Under the pieces are notes generated by a model, which saw nothing but the letters and a program-made list of their open reading frames with translations, did no database searches and was not told where the DNA came from. 64,000 nt of DNA, taken from Arcuatula senhousia. Taxonomy: Eukaryota > Mollusca > Bivalvia > Mytilida > Mytilidae. The stretch covers positions 24,654,602 to 24,718,601 of the forward strand of contig OZ020313.1 in assembly GCA_963971305.1 (NCBI GenBank), given 5' to 3'. Position 1 is the first letter of the stretch. Each line of letters opens with the position of its first letter. Shown here piece after piece: positions 23,460 to 35,345 of the stretch. Position numbers and translations under genes: made by a program.

Positions 23460-24240
23460 GAAGCACGTATGATAGTGGGTTTTTTAATAAGTTTTTTTGG
23501 GGGTTGATTTAAAGGTTGACTGATTTCTTTACCAATATACACGATATACTAAAAATAGATCATACAATTCTCTATTCTAAGTATGAACGGTTTTTATTTG
23601 TTTGTTTTGTAGGCCATTTAAAAGAGGATCCAGAGGACGACACGTGGAAATCTAAATGAAGCTCTCCAATTCTACATCATTAAGGTTAGTTAATTTACTT
23701 CTATGGTATATATGTAAATAAAATCTTCATTTTGAAATCAATATGAATATTAAACTGACATGTGCACAATAATGCATTTCAAACCATTGTTTAAAACCTA
23801 TTATTTTTAATCTAATATATTTTTTCACAAACTCGATTCGTTTTATTGTATTGTATATCATGTATCCATTCCCATTTCTCATGCCTGGAATTATATGGAC
23901 CGGTGTATGCACTATTATCTTTCACGTTTCTTTTATTACTGTCGCTTTTGTAAACCTTTTACGTTGTTAATGCTTTGATGATATGGGATGGGTAGGTTTC
24001 ATATAGAATAGATTACCGTTGTTCATACTTTGATGATATGGAATGGCCATGTGATGGGTAGTTTTCATCTCGATTTTTTAATGGGGAACAGTTAACAATA
24101 GAGTTTTAGGTCGATGTTCAAATTTGAATTTGAATTTCTATTCAGGTCTTGCACGAATACTAAAGAAAAAGCTTTATGTGACAAGTGAAGAGATAAAACC
24201 TTTTACAATAAAAACTTCCTTATTGAAATAAAAGTAATTA
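23460..24240 (+). repeat. Local segmental duplication, copy A
   Basis: This matches 27660-28690 in order: TTTGTTTGTTT-TAG-GCCATTT, a GAGGAC-ACACG block, CTCTCC-TTCTACATCATT, GAAATCAATATGAATATTA, CACAATAATGC, AAACCATTGTTTAAA, TATTTTTAATCTAAT, CACAAACTCGA and GATGGGTAG/ATG-TTTCAT. It contains an exon-shaped segment (TAG acceptor before 23613, GTTAGT donor after about 23685), but the matching frame has a stop. It is probably a decayed duplicate of intron or intergenic sequence. Confidence 0.6.
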
Positions 24241-25744
24241 CAACAAAACTACCGAACTTGGGTAGACAGCGTCCAAGAAGAAAAGGCAAAAAACAAGACA
24301 AAGACGAACCGGAGAAATTGGAGATTACAATGGCCCTGACTTGGTATAGGCATTTCAATTGAAATGTTGGGTTGAACCAAGTTTTATGTCACTAAATCTC
24401 TCTTTTCCATTGCGATCTAAGGTTCAGGTTGCAACACAACACAGTTATGAGACATAATAGGGATAGTGAGGCGATCATCTCAGTACCACAAACTGCCAAA
24501 ATAATAATTAGAATAATTTGACTAGTAATTGAAAGCTTTTCAAAAGTAAAGAATTACAGTGCACACAAATACTTTATGAAAGATAACTTGTTTTCCCGGG
24601 ATAACTCTAAAAATGAGCGGCCCAGATACTTTTTACCCACCCCATTCAATAAGACATTTATATATTTCTAATGTATTTATGCGACCATTTCATATGTGGC
24701 TTCCATATACTTATCAACATCCCCCCCAAAAAAAAAAAAAAAAAACAATTAGGCCGAATAGATCTCAAGCTTTTAAAACTGCATACTATCGAAGGAAAGA
24801 CAAATTATGAAATTTACAAATGACTATCAAGATCAGTGGCGTAGTTTCCATTGAGACAATGAGGCAGGTCCTCACTTTTTTTCGTAAAAAAAAAAATTGA
24901 CCGTAAACTTAAAAAATAAATTGAACCGAAAAAAAAAAGATACAGATACAGTCAAGCTTTTTGTGTCAGGGTCATTAAAGTCGTAGCAAATTCGTGCTTA
25001 TCACTCAGTATTATAATCTTGATTAATCTTCTCAATGTACATTTCTATTCCCTTCTAAAAGTTCGTTTTATTATTTGGAAGTTTACATGTGCTCTTACTT
25101 TCAAAGCTTTCAAGAATAAAACAAATCATGTCAATCGAAATTGAAGAATTCAAGTTTATTAAAAAAAAATGTGACGTCTAAAACACACAGGTTTCGGTCC
25201 TACTTCCCATCTACTACGATCCACCAACCTTATAAATAGTATATGGCTGTTATTGTTTCATCTTTGATACGTAAAATATACTGCTGCAATTTTTTGTGCG
25301 GCTTTTAGTACCAAACGAGGAACAATTTTAGCTAATCGAAATTTAAATATACATTTCATAAAAGAAATCGTAGCCTAAGGAATGATGCAAGCATGTTGAG
25401 CTAGGGGCCAAAGGTCTACCACCAGCACTATCGTATTCATCCATTGTAGTAGAAAGTTACTTTCGGTTGGCTTACTTTTTCTTTGATTTGTCGGAAACAA
25501 GTTTCACTATGATACTTTTCTTGCTTTAAAATAACTTAATATTACAAGAAGAGAACCTACGGTCGACCCATCTACAGATAAGTATATAGTTGGGTAGTGA
25601 TTGAAATTGCAAAGCTGTTTCTAAATAAGAAAGTTTGTATTTTAACACCTTAGAACCAGAAACATGTTCAGACATCTTAATCTATGCGATCTGGGTATTA
25701 ACAAGAATCAACAAATAGTAAAACAGAGTACCGCTCTATCATAC
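24241..25744. other. Non-coding with A-runs
   Basis: A poly-A run occurs at about 24728-24746 and AGTGGCGTAG at 24836, a word common in dispersed repeats. No gene was recognised. Confidence 0.4.
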
Positions 25745-26205
25745 CCATCCCGTGCGGAGCCTGGTTGGCGAATATGCCCACAACAGGGCCTAGCTTGTTG
25801 TAAGAGGTGACTAAGGGTCTTGGAATTCTGACATCAGGTTAGTGCTCAGCCCATAGAGCGACCAAGTGTGTACCCTAGGTGGCTGAAAAAGAAGGCCTTC
25901 GTCTCCGGGGATTGTCAGGTAAACTCTGAACACTGACCATAGTGGGCCAACGTGTGTGGGGAGTGCCATGCACGCTTCATGCACTTAAAGATCTCTTCGT
26001 GGACCGTCAAGTAGTGCAGCACATAGGCTAAATTTTCTGCCTCTACCCATCTCTCCCCTTTTTCTGTGGACTTCGAAATTTACTGTTACTGCCTTTCCCA
26101 CTAAACCCCATATTTCTCATCATCATTTCATGTTCATTTTATCACTCTCTTCATTTTCATCGCCCTATGTAGTGTTGCTAGGGCGTAAAACGCCAACTCA
26201 CTCCC
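25745..26205 (+). mobile_element. SINE-like dispersed repeat, copy 2
   Basis: This is collinear with 20312-20805: CATCCCGTGCGG, CTAAGGGTCTTGG, GAGCGACCAAGTGTGTACCC, GTGGGCCAACGTGTGTGG and CAAGTAGTGCA, ending GGGCGTAAAACGCCAACTCA. It is diverged, with several indels and a shorter CTC tail. Confidence 0.65.
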
Positions 26206-27205
26206 TCTAGTCTACCATACCTAGCAGGAGCATGGCTTTAACACGAAACGCAGTTTATAAACTAGTCGACACAATACGAATGTCAAAGTTGTGAACATCG
26301 GATAAAAAAACAACAACTTAAGTTATGTCATTCAAATATCGAATTGCCAAAAACTCATGAATATGAAGAATAATATAACCAAAATGTACTCAACTGCTAT
26401 CCAAATTTTGAATGTCTTATATCAACCTATGCCCGGTCTGGGATATGAAAAACCTTAGAGTAATTCAATGTAGATAGTATAATGAATATTTTCTTTAGAC
26501 ACTTGTTCAGATTAAAAAAAAACAAGACACATGTTGACTTTGATACCTATTTTATATGGTTAGAAGAAGCATTCTGTGGCCTCTTAATAGCTAAAAATCC
26601 TTTTCGCGGACCTCCTACCAGAGTTTTGCCCTGGACCCACTGGGGACCTATAGCGGTCCCAGACCCCTTGCCGGTTTTGCCTCACTTTTAAAAAAGGCAA
26701 GCTTCGCCACTGAAGATTCTTTTGATATAAAATCGAATTCCTTTCTTCTATATATTAGTACGTAAAGACATTTCTTAGATGATAGCCCACGAATCTTTAT
26801 GGCATATCAAATTCAAAACTATAAAAAGGTGGGTTTTTTTTCGTTGCTATACCCCTTGTTCTATGCTAGAGTACGGGTATTTTCTAATACCAACCAAGGA
26901 AGTAAACTATTATTAACTGCAAAACTTCCCAAATAAGATCTTACAGCAAGTTAAACCTCATAGCGAGTAATATCATCAACGTACCCATGCATTGTAACAT
27001 AAGGAGTTCGTCTGAAAATATAGAAGTAACATTCTGATTATGTCATATAAGGGGGAGGATGATTCATTCTAACCTGATATATGCATGTATCATCTGCCAT
27101 GTATTGAGCTTTATTTCGCTGTAAAAAAGAATATCGTCGCCCTAGACTTTATTGGATGCATTTACTTTAACTTTTGTGACATTCATCAATTTTCCTTAAT
27201 CTTGA
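26206..27205. other. Non-coding with one short repeat
   Basis: About 26595-26680 carries a CTACCAGAG-TTTGCCCTGGACCCAC-type segment that also occurs near 30160-30230 (CCTACCAGGGCGCTGCCCTAG then ACCCAC). No gene was seen. Confidence 0.4.
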
Positions 27206-27582
27206 TATCAGAAAATCATGTACGTAAGTACCTTGATTTATCAGAAACGCATGTACGTGAGTACCTTGATTATCAGAAACGCCATGTACGTGAGTACCTT
27301 GATTATTAGAAACGCCATGTACGTGAGTACCTTGATTATCAGAAACGTCATCAGAAACGCCATGTACGTGAGTACCTTGATTTATCAGAAACGCCATGTA
27401 CGTGAGTATCTTGATGATCAGAAACGCATGTACGTGAGTATCTTGATTATCAGAAACGCCATGTACGTGAGTACCTTGATTATCAAAAACGCCATGTACG
27501 TGAGTACCTTGATTATCAGAAACGCCATGTGCGTGAGTACCTTGATTATCAGAAACGCATGTACGTGAGTACCTTGATTATC
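27206..27582 (+). repeat. Tandem array, 33-bp unit, eleven copies
   Basis: The unit is ATCAGAAACGCCATG then TACGTGAGTACCTTGATT, at 27220, 27253, 27286, 27320, 27363, 27397, 27431, 27464, 27497, 27530 and 27562, with small length changes. Because 33 is a multiple of three, repetitive open frames appear on both strands (for example VREYLDYQKRH). There is no sign these are translated. Confidence 0.9.
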
Positions 27583-27884
27583 CTGTTCGTTAGTTTGTGT
27601 ATGTTAAAAATATCGCAAACAAATGCCCTAAATTAAATTTCATGGAACATGTGTAAGTATATACAAGATATGCATATAGTGGGATTCTTGGTTTAAATGT
27701 TGACTGGTTTCTTACAGAATACTGAAATTAGAACGTACCAACAATATTTATAATGTATTTTTAACAGAGTGTTTATTTGTTTGTTTAGTAAGCCATTTTG
27801 AAGAGGACAACACGGGAATGACATCATGTAAATCTAAATCGGAGCTCTCCTTTTCTACATCATTTAAACAAGGTAGGTTAACTA

Positions 27885-28015
27885 ATAAAAACAAGAGGCA
27901 CAAATGGGGCATTCGAGTGTCAAAAGTCCAAAAGGGCAACGACAAAACCAGTGAACACAAACAAGAACAGCACGAGAAAACCAACCGAAAAGAAATCAAC
28001 TAACACGAACTAAGC
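27885..28015 (-). repeat. Dispersed repeat (GAGTTCGCG family), inverted copy
   Basis: The reverse complement matches 35120-35345 and 42636-42830: GTTGATTTC, TTTTCTCGTGCTGTTC, ACTGGTTTTGTCGTTGCCC and GACTTTTGACA. The frames that cross it are repeat-derived. Confidence 0.6.
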
Positions 28016-28242
28016 TTGATATTGTATAATTTGGTTTGAAATCAATATGAATATTATATGACATATGCACAATAATGCGTTACAAACCATTGTTTAAATT
28101 AAAACCTGTTATTTTTAATCTAATTTCTACTTTTGCACAAACTCGAGTCGTTAATTGTACATCTCGCGTATCTAGCTGGTACTTGTTTTGAATTATATCG
28201 ACCAGTTTATGGTTTATTTCCTGCATTCTCCTTTCATTGTTT

Positions 28243-28480
28243 TTCGTGTCGCCTGCAACGTGTTGCAAAGCGACATATAGGGATAACTTTGACACTATCC
28301 GTCGTCTTGCGCCGTCCTTTGTCGTAGCATTTTTCCGAGCAACTACATGTCACAGCCTCTCATGACATTTAGCATGTAGCTTCCTTCTATAGTACTATAT
28401 GGTTAGAGCGATTTATGCCCGTAATTCATTTACTTCCTGTTTACCGAATATTTTAAGACGCAGGCGGCATATGTCTTCCA
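28243..28480 (+). mobile_element. Helitron-like composite, subfamily d (GTGTCGCCTG terminus)
   Basis: TTTTTC precedes GTGTCGCCTGCAACG then a TGTTGCAAAGCGACA-type arm, giving a double hairpin. A degenerate CCGTCGTCTTGCGCCGTCC stretch and a single core unit follow. The 3' side has GACGCAGGCGGCAT, roughly inverse to the 5' terminus. It is related in design, and partly in sequence, to subfamily c at 31799. Confidence 0.5.
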
Positions 28481-28690
28481 TCGAGGACTTTCATTCTAGT
28501 TTTGTTAATATTTAACCACTTTTCATGCTTTGATAATTTTGAAAAGGGGATGGGTATGTTTCATTTAGATTTTTAAATGAGAACCGTAAACAATATAGTT
28601 CTAGGTACTGTTAGCGAATTTCTATTATTATTTTGCACAAATCCTTAATATGGTACAAAGAGCATTGTGTGCAATGGGAATACCTTTCAC

Positions 28691-29495
28691 ACTAATACTT
28701 CCTTTTTGAAATCTTTTGAAATCTATGATACATTCAGTGCACAATCAACGTTTATTAAATGCTCTTTATCGTTAATGAAATCATGCACTTTCTTACATGT
28801 ATACTTGAAATAACACAACGAACAAAGCCAAAAAAAACCCAATTTTAAATTTTAATTTTTGCCAAGAAAAATCAAATTATGAAATATATAGGAAACTATC
28901 AAGATGTTTTTTTATAGAATCGAAATAGTCTCTTCTGTGTCTGTGTACAGACAGAGATTTAATAGCGCACGAATCCTTCAATTTATGGCATTTCAAATTA
29001 GAAACTCTACAAACAAACATGAAGTTAAAAATTCGATACTTCTTCTCTAATGTTTGAGTGAAGGCAAACTCATTGTATTATAAATCTTTTAATTTAGGGA
29101 GTAAACGATTAAAAAATCGCACTACTTCCGGAATCGAATGCAGTTACGGGTTAACCGTACTAGCGGCTAATATTACGTACCGGTTTAATCCTGAAGTTTG
29201 CAGTCTGAAATTAGCCTGCTGTGCGACTTTCAGAGTTAGTCTGAAATTAGTCAGAGTAAGTTTCTGGTTACGTCATAAGGAATGATGATTCATTTTAATC
29301 TTGAATCATCTGCATGCATTGAGCTTTATTTGGCCTTTATAAAAAGAAAATTGTAGATTAGCACTAGACTTTATGGATGCATTTACTTGTTATAATTCAG
29401 GAAAGATAAGGCCTTTTGCTGTCAGTAATTTCTGTAAGACAACCTTTCAAAACTAAGCTTTGATTAGTGCACGTGTTTTGATGTAGTGATTTTTT
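28691..29495. repeat. Decayed local duplication blocks
   Basis: About 29285-29420 (GATGATTCATTTTAATC through GACTTTATGGATGCATTTAC) repeats blocks at 27056-27180 and 30565-30680. No coding sequence was recognised. Confidence 0.5.
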
Positions 29496-30016
29496 TATTG
29501 TCATCACTATAAGCGTTCGTCTGTCGTGCGGCCACCGTTAAACTTTTCTTTAAATCTTTTGTTCTCTGAAACCACCAATGGGATTGCTTTCAAACTTTGC
29601 ACAGTTGTTTGTTTGGATGTCTTTTACTTTGTTTGTGACATTTATGCACGCCGACTAACCAACGTGACCACAGTTGCTAAATATAGAAAAGGAGGTCGGA
29701 CCATATAGTTTTGGGTTTATTGCTCAAAAAGTATAAGAAATTAGAAAATCCAAAGCAACATCCCTTCTCCCGCTTCAAAAGATCTACTAAACTTTCCGTT
29801 GAGTCCAAGTTGTGGAACGACTCTTCAATGTGTTGTTTCCCTAATTCGTCAAAATGACCATTTTTGCAGTGTTTGGACTTTATTTTAAAAGGCGTAAATG
29901 CTAGAGGAAAAAAATGCACTGGATAGTTGTAAAGATGATTAAGATGTTAAAAAATGATCCAAGGTCAAATTGTTAAAAATAAGGTGAGGGATTAGGCTCC
30001 TAGGAGCCTCTTGTTT
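29496..30016 (+). mobile_element. Helitron-like composite, subfamily a, degenerate copy
   Basis: A degenerate 5' part (TCATCACTATAAGCGTTCGT then CTGTCGTGCGG) and a single core remnant are followed by an intact 3' end: AAGGTGAGGGATTAGGCTCC, TAGGAGCCTC and TTGTTTT. Confidence 0.6.
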
Positions 30017-30916
30017 TCTTTAAGCCAACATGCGCTGCCGTTCAAATTAAACATTACTGTAGGTATAAATTAACGTAAAAGGGACAAAATCTGACTATCA
30101 ATTGTCAAAAGCATGTAAAGTTGTAAATTTATATTGAAATACATTTAAAAATGCTCGTCTACTGGAACCCCCTACCAGGGCGCTGCCCTAGACCCACTTT
30201 CACCTAATGCGGTCACCAGACCCCTCGCCTAGAAGTGTGTCAATTGTCTTTTTGTCTCTGGCTTCATCCCTTGATATTATTCTCTTTCTTTGTTTAAATA
30301 CATGCGTTTTCTGACCAAAAAACCCATAATTCCTTCAGATAAGGGAAAACCAATTAAAAAAAAAACTTCCTGAATAGACCATAAGCGTGCTTTTCTTTAC
30401 TATGAGTAACTAAACATAACCAGGTTCGCAGGTTAACCAGTGTACCATCTTTTTAGATATCAATTATTTCTCCAAAGACAAAATATTATTGTGGACAATC
30501 AGTAAATAAATCTGGAATTAAGAGCCTTGGAGCTATGACTAAGTTTCTGATTACATCATCAGGATGATTCATTTTAATTCTGTATCATTTGTTTCTATCA
30601 TAAAAAAGAGATTCGTAGATTAACACTAGACTTTATTGGATGCATTTACTTGTGTAGGAAAGATAAAACCTTAAGAAGTAAGTACTTCCTGTAAGGGAGC
30701 TTTGCATTTCAAAACTATATATTTTTAGACTTTATCGGATACATTAACATCAATAATGCAGAGAAAAAGATAATTCATTTCAATGCTTCCTTTTTGAAAC
30801 GCTTTTCAAAACTACAGTATCTTGCATCACAAGCATTAAAAATTTCAAGATAATATGCTCTTCCGCATACCTGTAAGATTATAAATTTGTATATTATCAA
30901 AGGCAAGTTACTTTAA
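30017..30916. repeat. Decayed local duplication blocks
   Basis: The block 30565-30680 (CATCAGGATGATTCATTTTA through CTTTATTGGATGCATTTACT) matches 27056-27180 and 29285-29420. About 30760-30850 (TTTTGAAACGCTTTTCAAAA then CTACA) matches 32745-32775. Nothing coding. Confidence 0.45.
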
Positions 30917-31623
30917 ACAAAAGACTCCCGAGAGCCTGAATTGCTCACCTGATCCTTAAGCTATTTTGTCTCTTAATGAGCTATCACCCCGATAAGAGGT
31001 TGTCTGAAAACTTTGATCCCATTTGGACATTTTTAGAGCTAAAGGTTTAAACCAGCAGCTTTAACAGCTTTTCTTTTTCCGTAACCCCTCTCATTCTTTA
31101 GAGCAGAAACGTGAAAAAAAAACGCTATTTGTTACCTTGAAAGGGAAATAACCCCTTCTATAAGGGATCAACTGCCATGTTTGAAAGTATGGCGGCTTTT
31201 GTAGAGCTCAATGAACTCAAGGTTTAAACAACCGTCATCTTTTCTTTATCTACAATAGTTTTTATTAGATATGAGCAAAAGTATAAATAAAAACCTATTT
31301 TTGACTTTCAAAGGGCGATAGCCATAAGGAGTCATTTGACAACTTCGACCAAATAAAGACTGTTGATAAGGAAAGACGGCTATATTAGATTTTCTCTTCC
31401 TCCATTCTTTTTGCCATATTTTTGACAGACAAAAAAATAAAAACATATAAAAACTTTTGTGCACGACACACTAAGGGTCAAGCATACCAAGTTTCATTAA
31501 AATCTGTTTGTAGGTTAAGAGAAAAAGTATTTTTTGGAAAAATTGTTAACAGATAATGGACGATAACGAACGCCAAGTGATGGCAATAGCTTACATGAAC
31601 TTTTGGTTAAGGTGAGCTAAAAA
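30917..31623 (-). mobile_element. Helitron-like composite, subfamily a, inverted
   Basis: On the plus strand it begins CAAAAGACTCCCGAGAGCCT then GAATTGCTCACCTG (3' stem-loop and subterminal repeat, inverted). It ends CCAAGTGATGGCAATAGCTT then AAGGTGAGCTAAAAA. The body contains the ATAACC/TCATTTGACAACTTCGACC core of subfamily a. Confidence 0.65.
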
Positions 31624-31664
31624 TCTAATTTAAGTGTTAAATCCGTACAGCTTCCTTGTCATAT

Positions 31665-31798
31665 GAACAGATGTTTTCAACAACAAAGTAAACGCACGAA
31701 TCGTTCACACTAATAGATAGTCGAAAATATACTGTGGTTATTTTCACTGTTACAGTACCAGAAACCAATAATATTTCTAGTGCGTCTAAAAAGGACTA
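31665..31798. repeat. Fragment of local duplication unit
   Basis: GATGTTTTCAACAACAAAGT and AAACGCACGAAT match the block that recurs at about 32998, 33720 and 34542. Confidence 0.4.
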
Positions 31799-32477
31799 TT
31801 TTTGTCTCGCCTGCGACGAATGTCGCAAAAGGCGAGACTTAGGTATGGTGATTCCGGCGGCGACGGCGACGGCGGCGGCGTCCACAATTGGTTAAAGTTT
31901 TTGCTTAAGTCTGTTTTGTGTGAACTAATTATGTTACACCATTGATATTTGGTATGCAGATGCATCAGCATCAGTACAGATCAGTTTTAAAAGGATTTCA
32001 CCTGTATGCTCCTGCAGTCACGGTCTACTGACTTTGAAATTTTATACTGATTTGGCCGAGGTTAACCTTTTTTCTTAAGTCTGTTTAACATGAAGCAGTT
32101 ATGTTACACCATTGATATTTGGTATGCAGTTGCATCAGCATCAGTACAGATCAGTTTTAAGAGGATTTCACCTGTGTGCTCCTGCAGTCACGGTCTACTG
32201 ACTTTGAAATTTTACACTGATTTGGCCGAGGTTAACCTTTTTTCTTAAGTCTGTTTAACATGAAGCAGTTATGTTACACCATTGATATTTGGTAAGCAGT
32301 TGCATCAGCATCAGTACAGGTCAGTTTTTAAAGGATTTCACCTGTATGATCCTGCAGTCACGGTCTACTGACTTTGAGATTTTACACTTTTTTACTTTTT
32401 ACTTATGTACTTAAGGAGGATTTTTACTTCATTTTATACTGTGTCCAGTTGCGACAGGCGAGACATGTCTCTGTGTT
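31799..32477 (+). mobile_element. Helitron-like composite, subfamily c (GTCTCGCCTG terminus)
   Basis: A T-run leads into the compound hairpin GTCTCGCC-TGCGAC-GAAT-GTCGCA-GGCGAGAC (31804-31838). A GGCGGCGACGGCGACGG microsatellite (31856-31880) follows, then three core units of about 172 bp. Each has TTACACCATTGATATTTGGTA (31933, 32105, 32274) and GCAGTCACGGTCTACTGACT. The 3' end has CAGGCGAGAC (32455-32464), inverse to the 5' terminus, then a GAGACATGTCTC hairpin and TGTGTT. Confidence 0.8.
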
Positions 32478-34570
32478 AACAGTTTATTTTACCATTATCG
32501 ATGTATTCTATAACCATTCTTGTCGTGGACTAAAAATTAGTCTTTCCCTGATATGTGCACATGTTGTGCTGCAGGAATTACCAGGAAAGTTTTGCCTTTT
32601 GCAGTAAGTCTGAAATGAAAAATATTTGTTCATTTTAATCTTTTATCCTTATTCTTCAAAATTTGATTTCGTGGAATTAGATTAAGATTTTCCTGGTAAA
32701 TATATTTGTTATAATGCAAAGAAGATAATACCTTTTGTGGTAATAACTTCCTGTTGAAAAGCTTTTCAAAACTACGTAATTTTCAATTCGAAAAAAAAAT
32801 AACTGTCTTGGACAACACATGCACGCTCCTGTATCAACTAAATATTACTATCATATTTTCAAAAAAAAAGGACCATATGTCTTTTAAGCACGTAAATCTG
32901 TAATTATCAAAGACATCTCAACCTGTAAAATCAAAATACAACTATCAAGATTTTTAAAAATCTTAAATCGATATCCAGTCTTTCATGTTTGAGAACAGGC
33001 GTTTTCAACAACAAAGTAAACATGACATAAATCTTTTTTTTTTAATTAATTATAAACTAAACGATCACCACTCGTACATTTGTCGTTACTAGACTTAAAA
33101 GACTGCACTGCTATTTTTTTACTGTACCAGCAACTGACATCAAATTCATCAGTATGAGATAATGGATAGGGATTTGTACGGTTATATAATCTTTTATCAT
33201 CATTCTTGAACATTGGATGTATTGGAAATAGATTCCGAGTTTTCCTTAGGCATGTACTTGTAAAGTTAAAATGCAGAAAAGACATAAATTTTGCATTTTT
33301 CAGTAAGTAGTTTTGAGACTTTGATGATTTTATTTAAATTTGAGGGGAATGCCTTGCAAAGTAGTGCTTTTGATATTGGTCCACATCTTAACAAGGCTGA
33401 CAAAAGTTGAGTATAACAGATGGTTGTCTATACATGTTTCTAGACTGGTTTAGTTATGCATTGAATATCCTTGAGAACCTCAATAAATTGAATCTTTTCA
33501 AAGCTAAAGATATTTTCAGTACACAAGAAGAACTCTAACACAAAATTCTCTTCCGCTTACAAAGAACGCAATACCTAGAGTTCGAAATTGGACCAAATAA
33601 CTATTAAGGTCAAGGTTATAAATCTTAAAGTTGTCAAAGCCATGTCAACCGGTAAAATCAAAATAGAACTATCAAGATTTTTAAATATTAAATCAATTCC
33701 CTCTCTTTTATGTTTGAGAACAGGCATTTTCAACCACAGGCACTTGGAGCATGGATTTCATATATGACCCCCCTTTTTTTTCTAATACCCTTAACAAAAT
33801 AAAATTTCGATAAACATGATTTAATTAGTCTTTTCTTGTCATTTCTAAACATACTATGTCAAAATATTGCTGTTTTATACTATCCAAAATTTTTACCCAC
33901 TGGTATACATAAAGATTTCATTTCAATTTGCTGTGACTGCCTTGTATAGAAGTGATTTTAATACTGGCCAATATCCGCATCATGAAGGAGGCTGACACAA
34001 GTTGAGATAAAACATGGCTTTCTATACATGTTTCTAGACTTGTTTGTTTTGCATTGAATACTCTTTTAGGCCTCATTTCATTGCGAGACTTTTCAAAACT
34101 TAAGGTATTTTCAGTTTACGAAGTTTGCTCTCTCTAAGACAACATGTACTTCTGCACACCCGCGGACGAGAGCCACCCTATTCATCCATCCTAGGGTACA
34201 CACTTGGTCGCTCTTTGGGCTGAGCTCTGACCCTTAAGAAGGCTGACAAAAATTCAGTAAAAAATGGTTGTCTATACAGCTTGTGTTGCATTGAATATCC
34301 TTGAAGGCCTCATTTCATTGTCTGAATCTTTTCAAATTCAGTACACAATAGCTCTAAGACCAAATTTGCTTCTGCTTACATAGGACGATCTACCAATAGT
34401 TCAGAATTGGACCAAATAACTCTGATATTCAAGCTAATAAATCTCAAAATTGTCAAAGGCATGTCAACATGTAAAATCAAAATAAAACTATCAAGATTTT
34501 TAAATATTAAATCGATACTTTCTCTTTTATGTTTGATAGCAGGCGTTTTCTTACCAACATAAGTAAACAC
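32478..34570 (+). repeat. Tandem decayed duplication units
   Basis: Three to four diverged units share GTCTATACATGTTTCTAGAC, ATTGAATATCCTTGA, GTCAA-GCATGTCAAC, AAAATCAAAATA-AACTATCAA, GATTTTTAAATATTAAATCGA and ATGTTTGAGAACAGGCGTTTTC. Units or parts lie at about 32610-33030, 33410-33740, 34010-34140 and 34240-34570. A SINE-like fragment splits the last two. No coding sequence was recognised. Confidence 0.6.
34156..34240 (-). mobile_element. SINE-like repeat fragment, inverted
   Basis: CGCGGACGAGAGCCACCCTA through CCTAGGGTACACACTTGGTC and GCTCTTTGGGCTGAGC is the reverse complement of 20400-20475 in copy 1. Confidence 0.65.
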
Positions 34571-35119
34571 TTATCCTTAAATCTATAGAGTAAACTACCA
34601 TTTAGATTTTTATTCAAAGTCGTGTTTAAAGTTTAGAGCATTTGAAGTTAAGGAATTATTATCGAAAAATGAATATTTACTTTCAAGTGGATATAATTTT
34701 GAAACACAGTAAAGTAACACGTTGACCAATAAAGAGTAATAAAAATATAAAAATTCATTCTAGTGTTGATTTGAGCTGCTGGTATGATAATTTTAGAAAG
34801 TTCGCTTCTCAATAAAAAATATGATCTCAAAGAACGATGCAACATTCGGGAACGACGATGATAAGTTTTCCCATTTTCCCGGGAATGCGCAGTGCCCCAT
34901 GAACGTTAATTAAAAACTTATTTGCAGAGATCGAAAAGTGTAGGCTTAATAGGGGATGCTTCAAAGCTACACTCGCATACTCCAAACTAGAGAGAACTTG
35001 CATTTTCTTAAGCTTATTTCCCAATCAAAGATAAACAAATAGGTTTAAAATAAATAACAAGTCCTCTTAAATCTCCAAAAGATGAAAACGCGCTCAGTGA
35101 AACAAGCATTTTTTTATAT
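34571..35119. other. Non-coding, nothing recognised
   Basis: No exon or repeat boundary was recognised. Confidence 0.35.
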
Positions 35120-35345
35120 AGGAACACCTAAGTTCACTCTTGTTACAACTTGAGTTCGCGTTGTTGATTTCTGTTTCGGTTGATTTTGTGTTTTGTATAT
35201 CCTTGTTCTGTTCTTGTTTTGTGTTGACTGGTTTTGTCGTTGCCATTTCTGACTTTTGACACTTTTGGCCCCATTGTGTGGCTCGAATAGAGCTCAATCT
35301 TGTCACTTTAGTCTTAATGACGTGAATCTGTCTACCAATGGGTGT
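35120..35345 (+). repeat. Dispersed repeat (GAGTTCGCG family), copy 2
   Basis: CACCTAAGTTCACTCTTGTT then ACAACTTGAGTTCGCG, TTGATTTC, ACTGGTTTTGTCGTTGCC and CTTTTGACA match 42636-42830. The 124-codon minus-strand frame crossing it is repeat-derived. Confidence 0.6.

Larger units (their letters stand above)
27660..28690 (+). repeat. Local segmental duplication, copy B
   Basis: Collinear with 23460-24240. It is lengthened by the repeat at 27885-28015 and the Helitron-like element at 28243-28480. The exon-shaped segment (TTTAG acceptor ending near 27789, GTAGGT donor at about 27872) reads HFEEDNTGMTSCKSKS then ELSFSTSFKQ without a stop. No known domain was recognised. Confidence 0.6.

Noticed and set aside
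27206..27582. Possible CRISPR-like array or repetitive protein gene
   Set aside because: Units are contiguous with no unique spacers, the genome is animal, and repetitive frames are open on both strands only because the period is 33.
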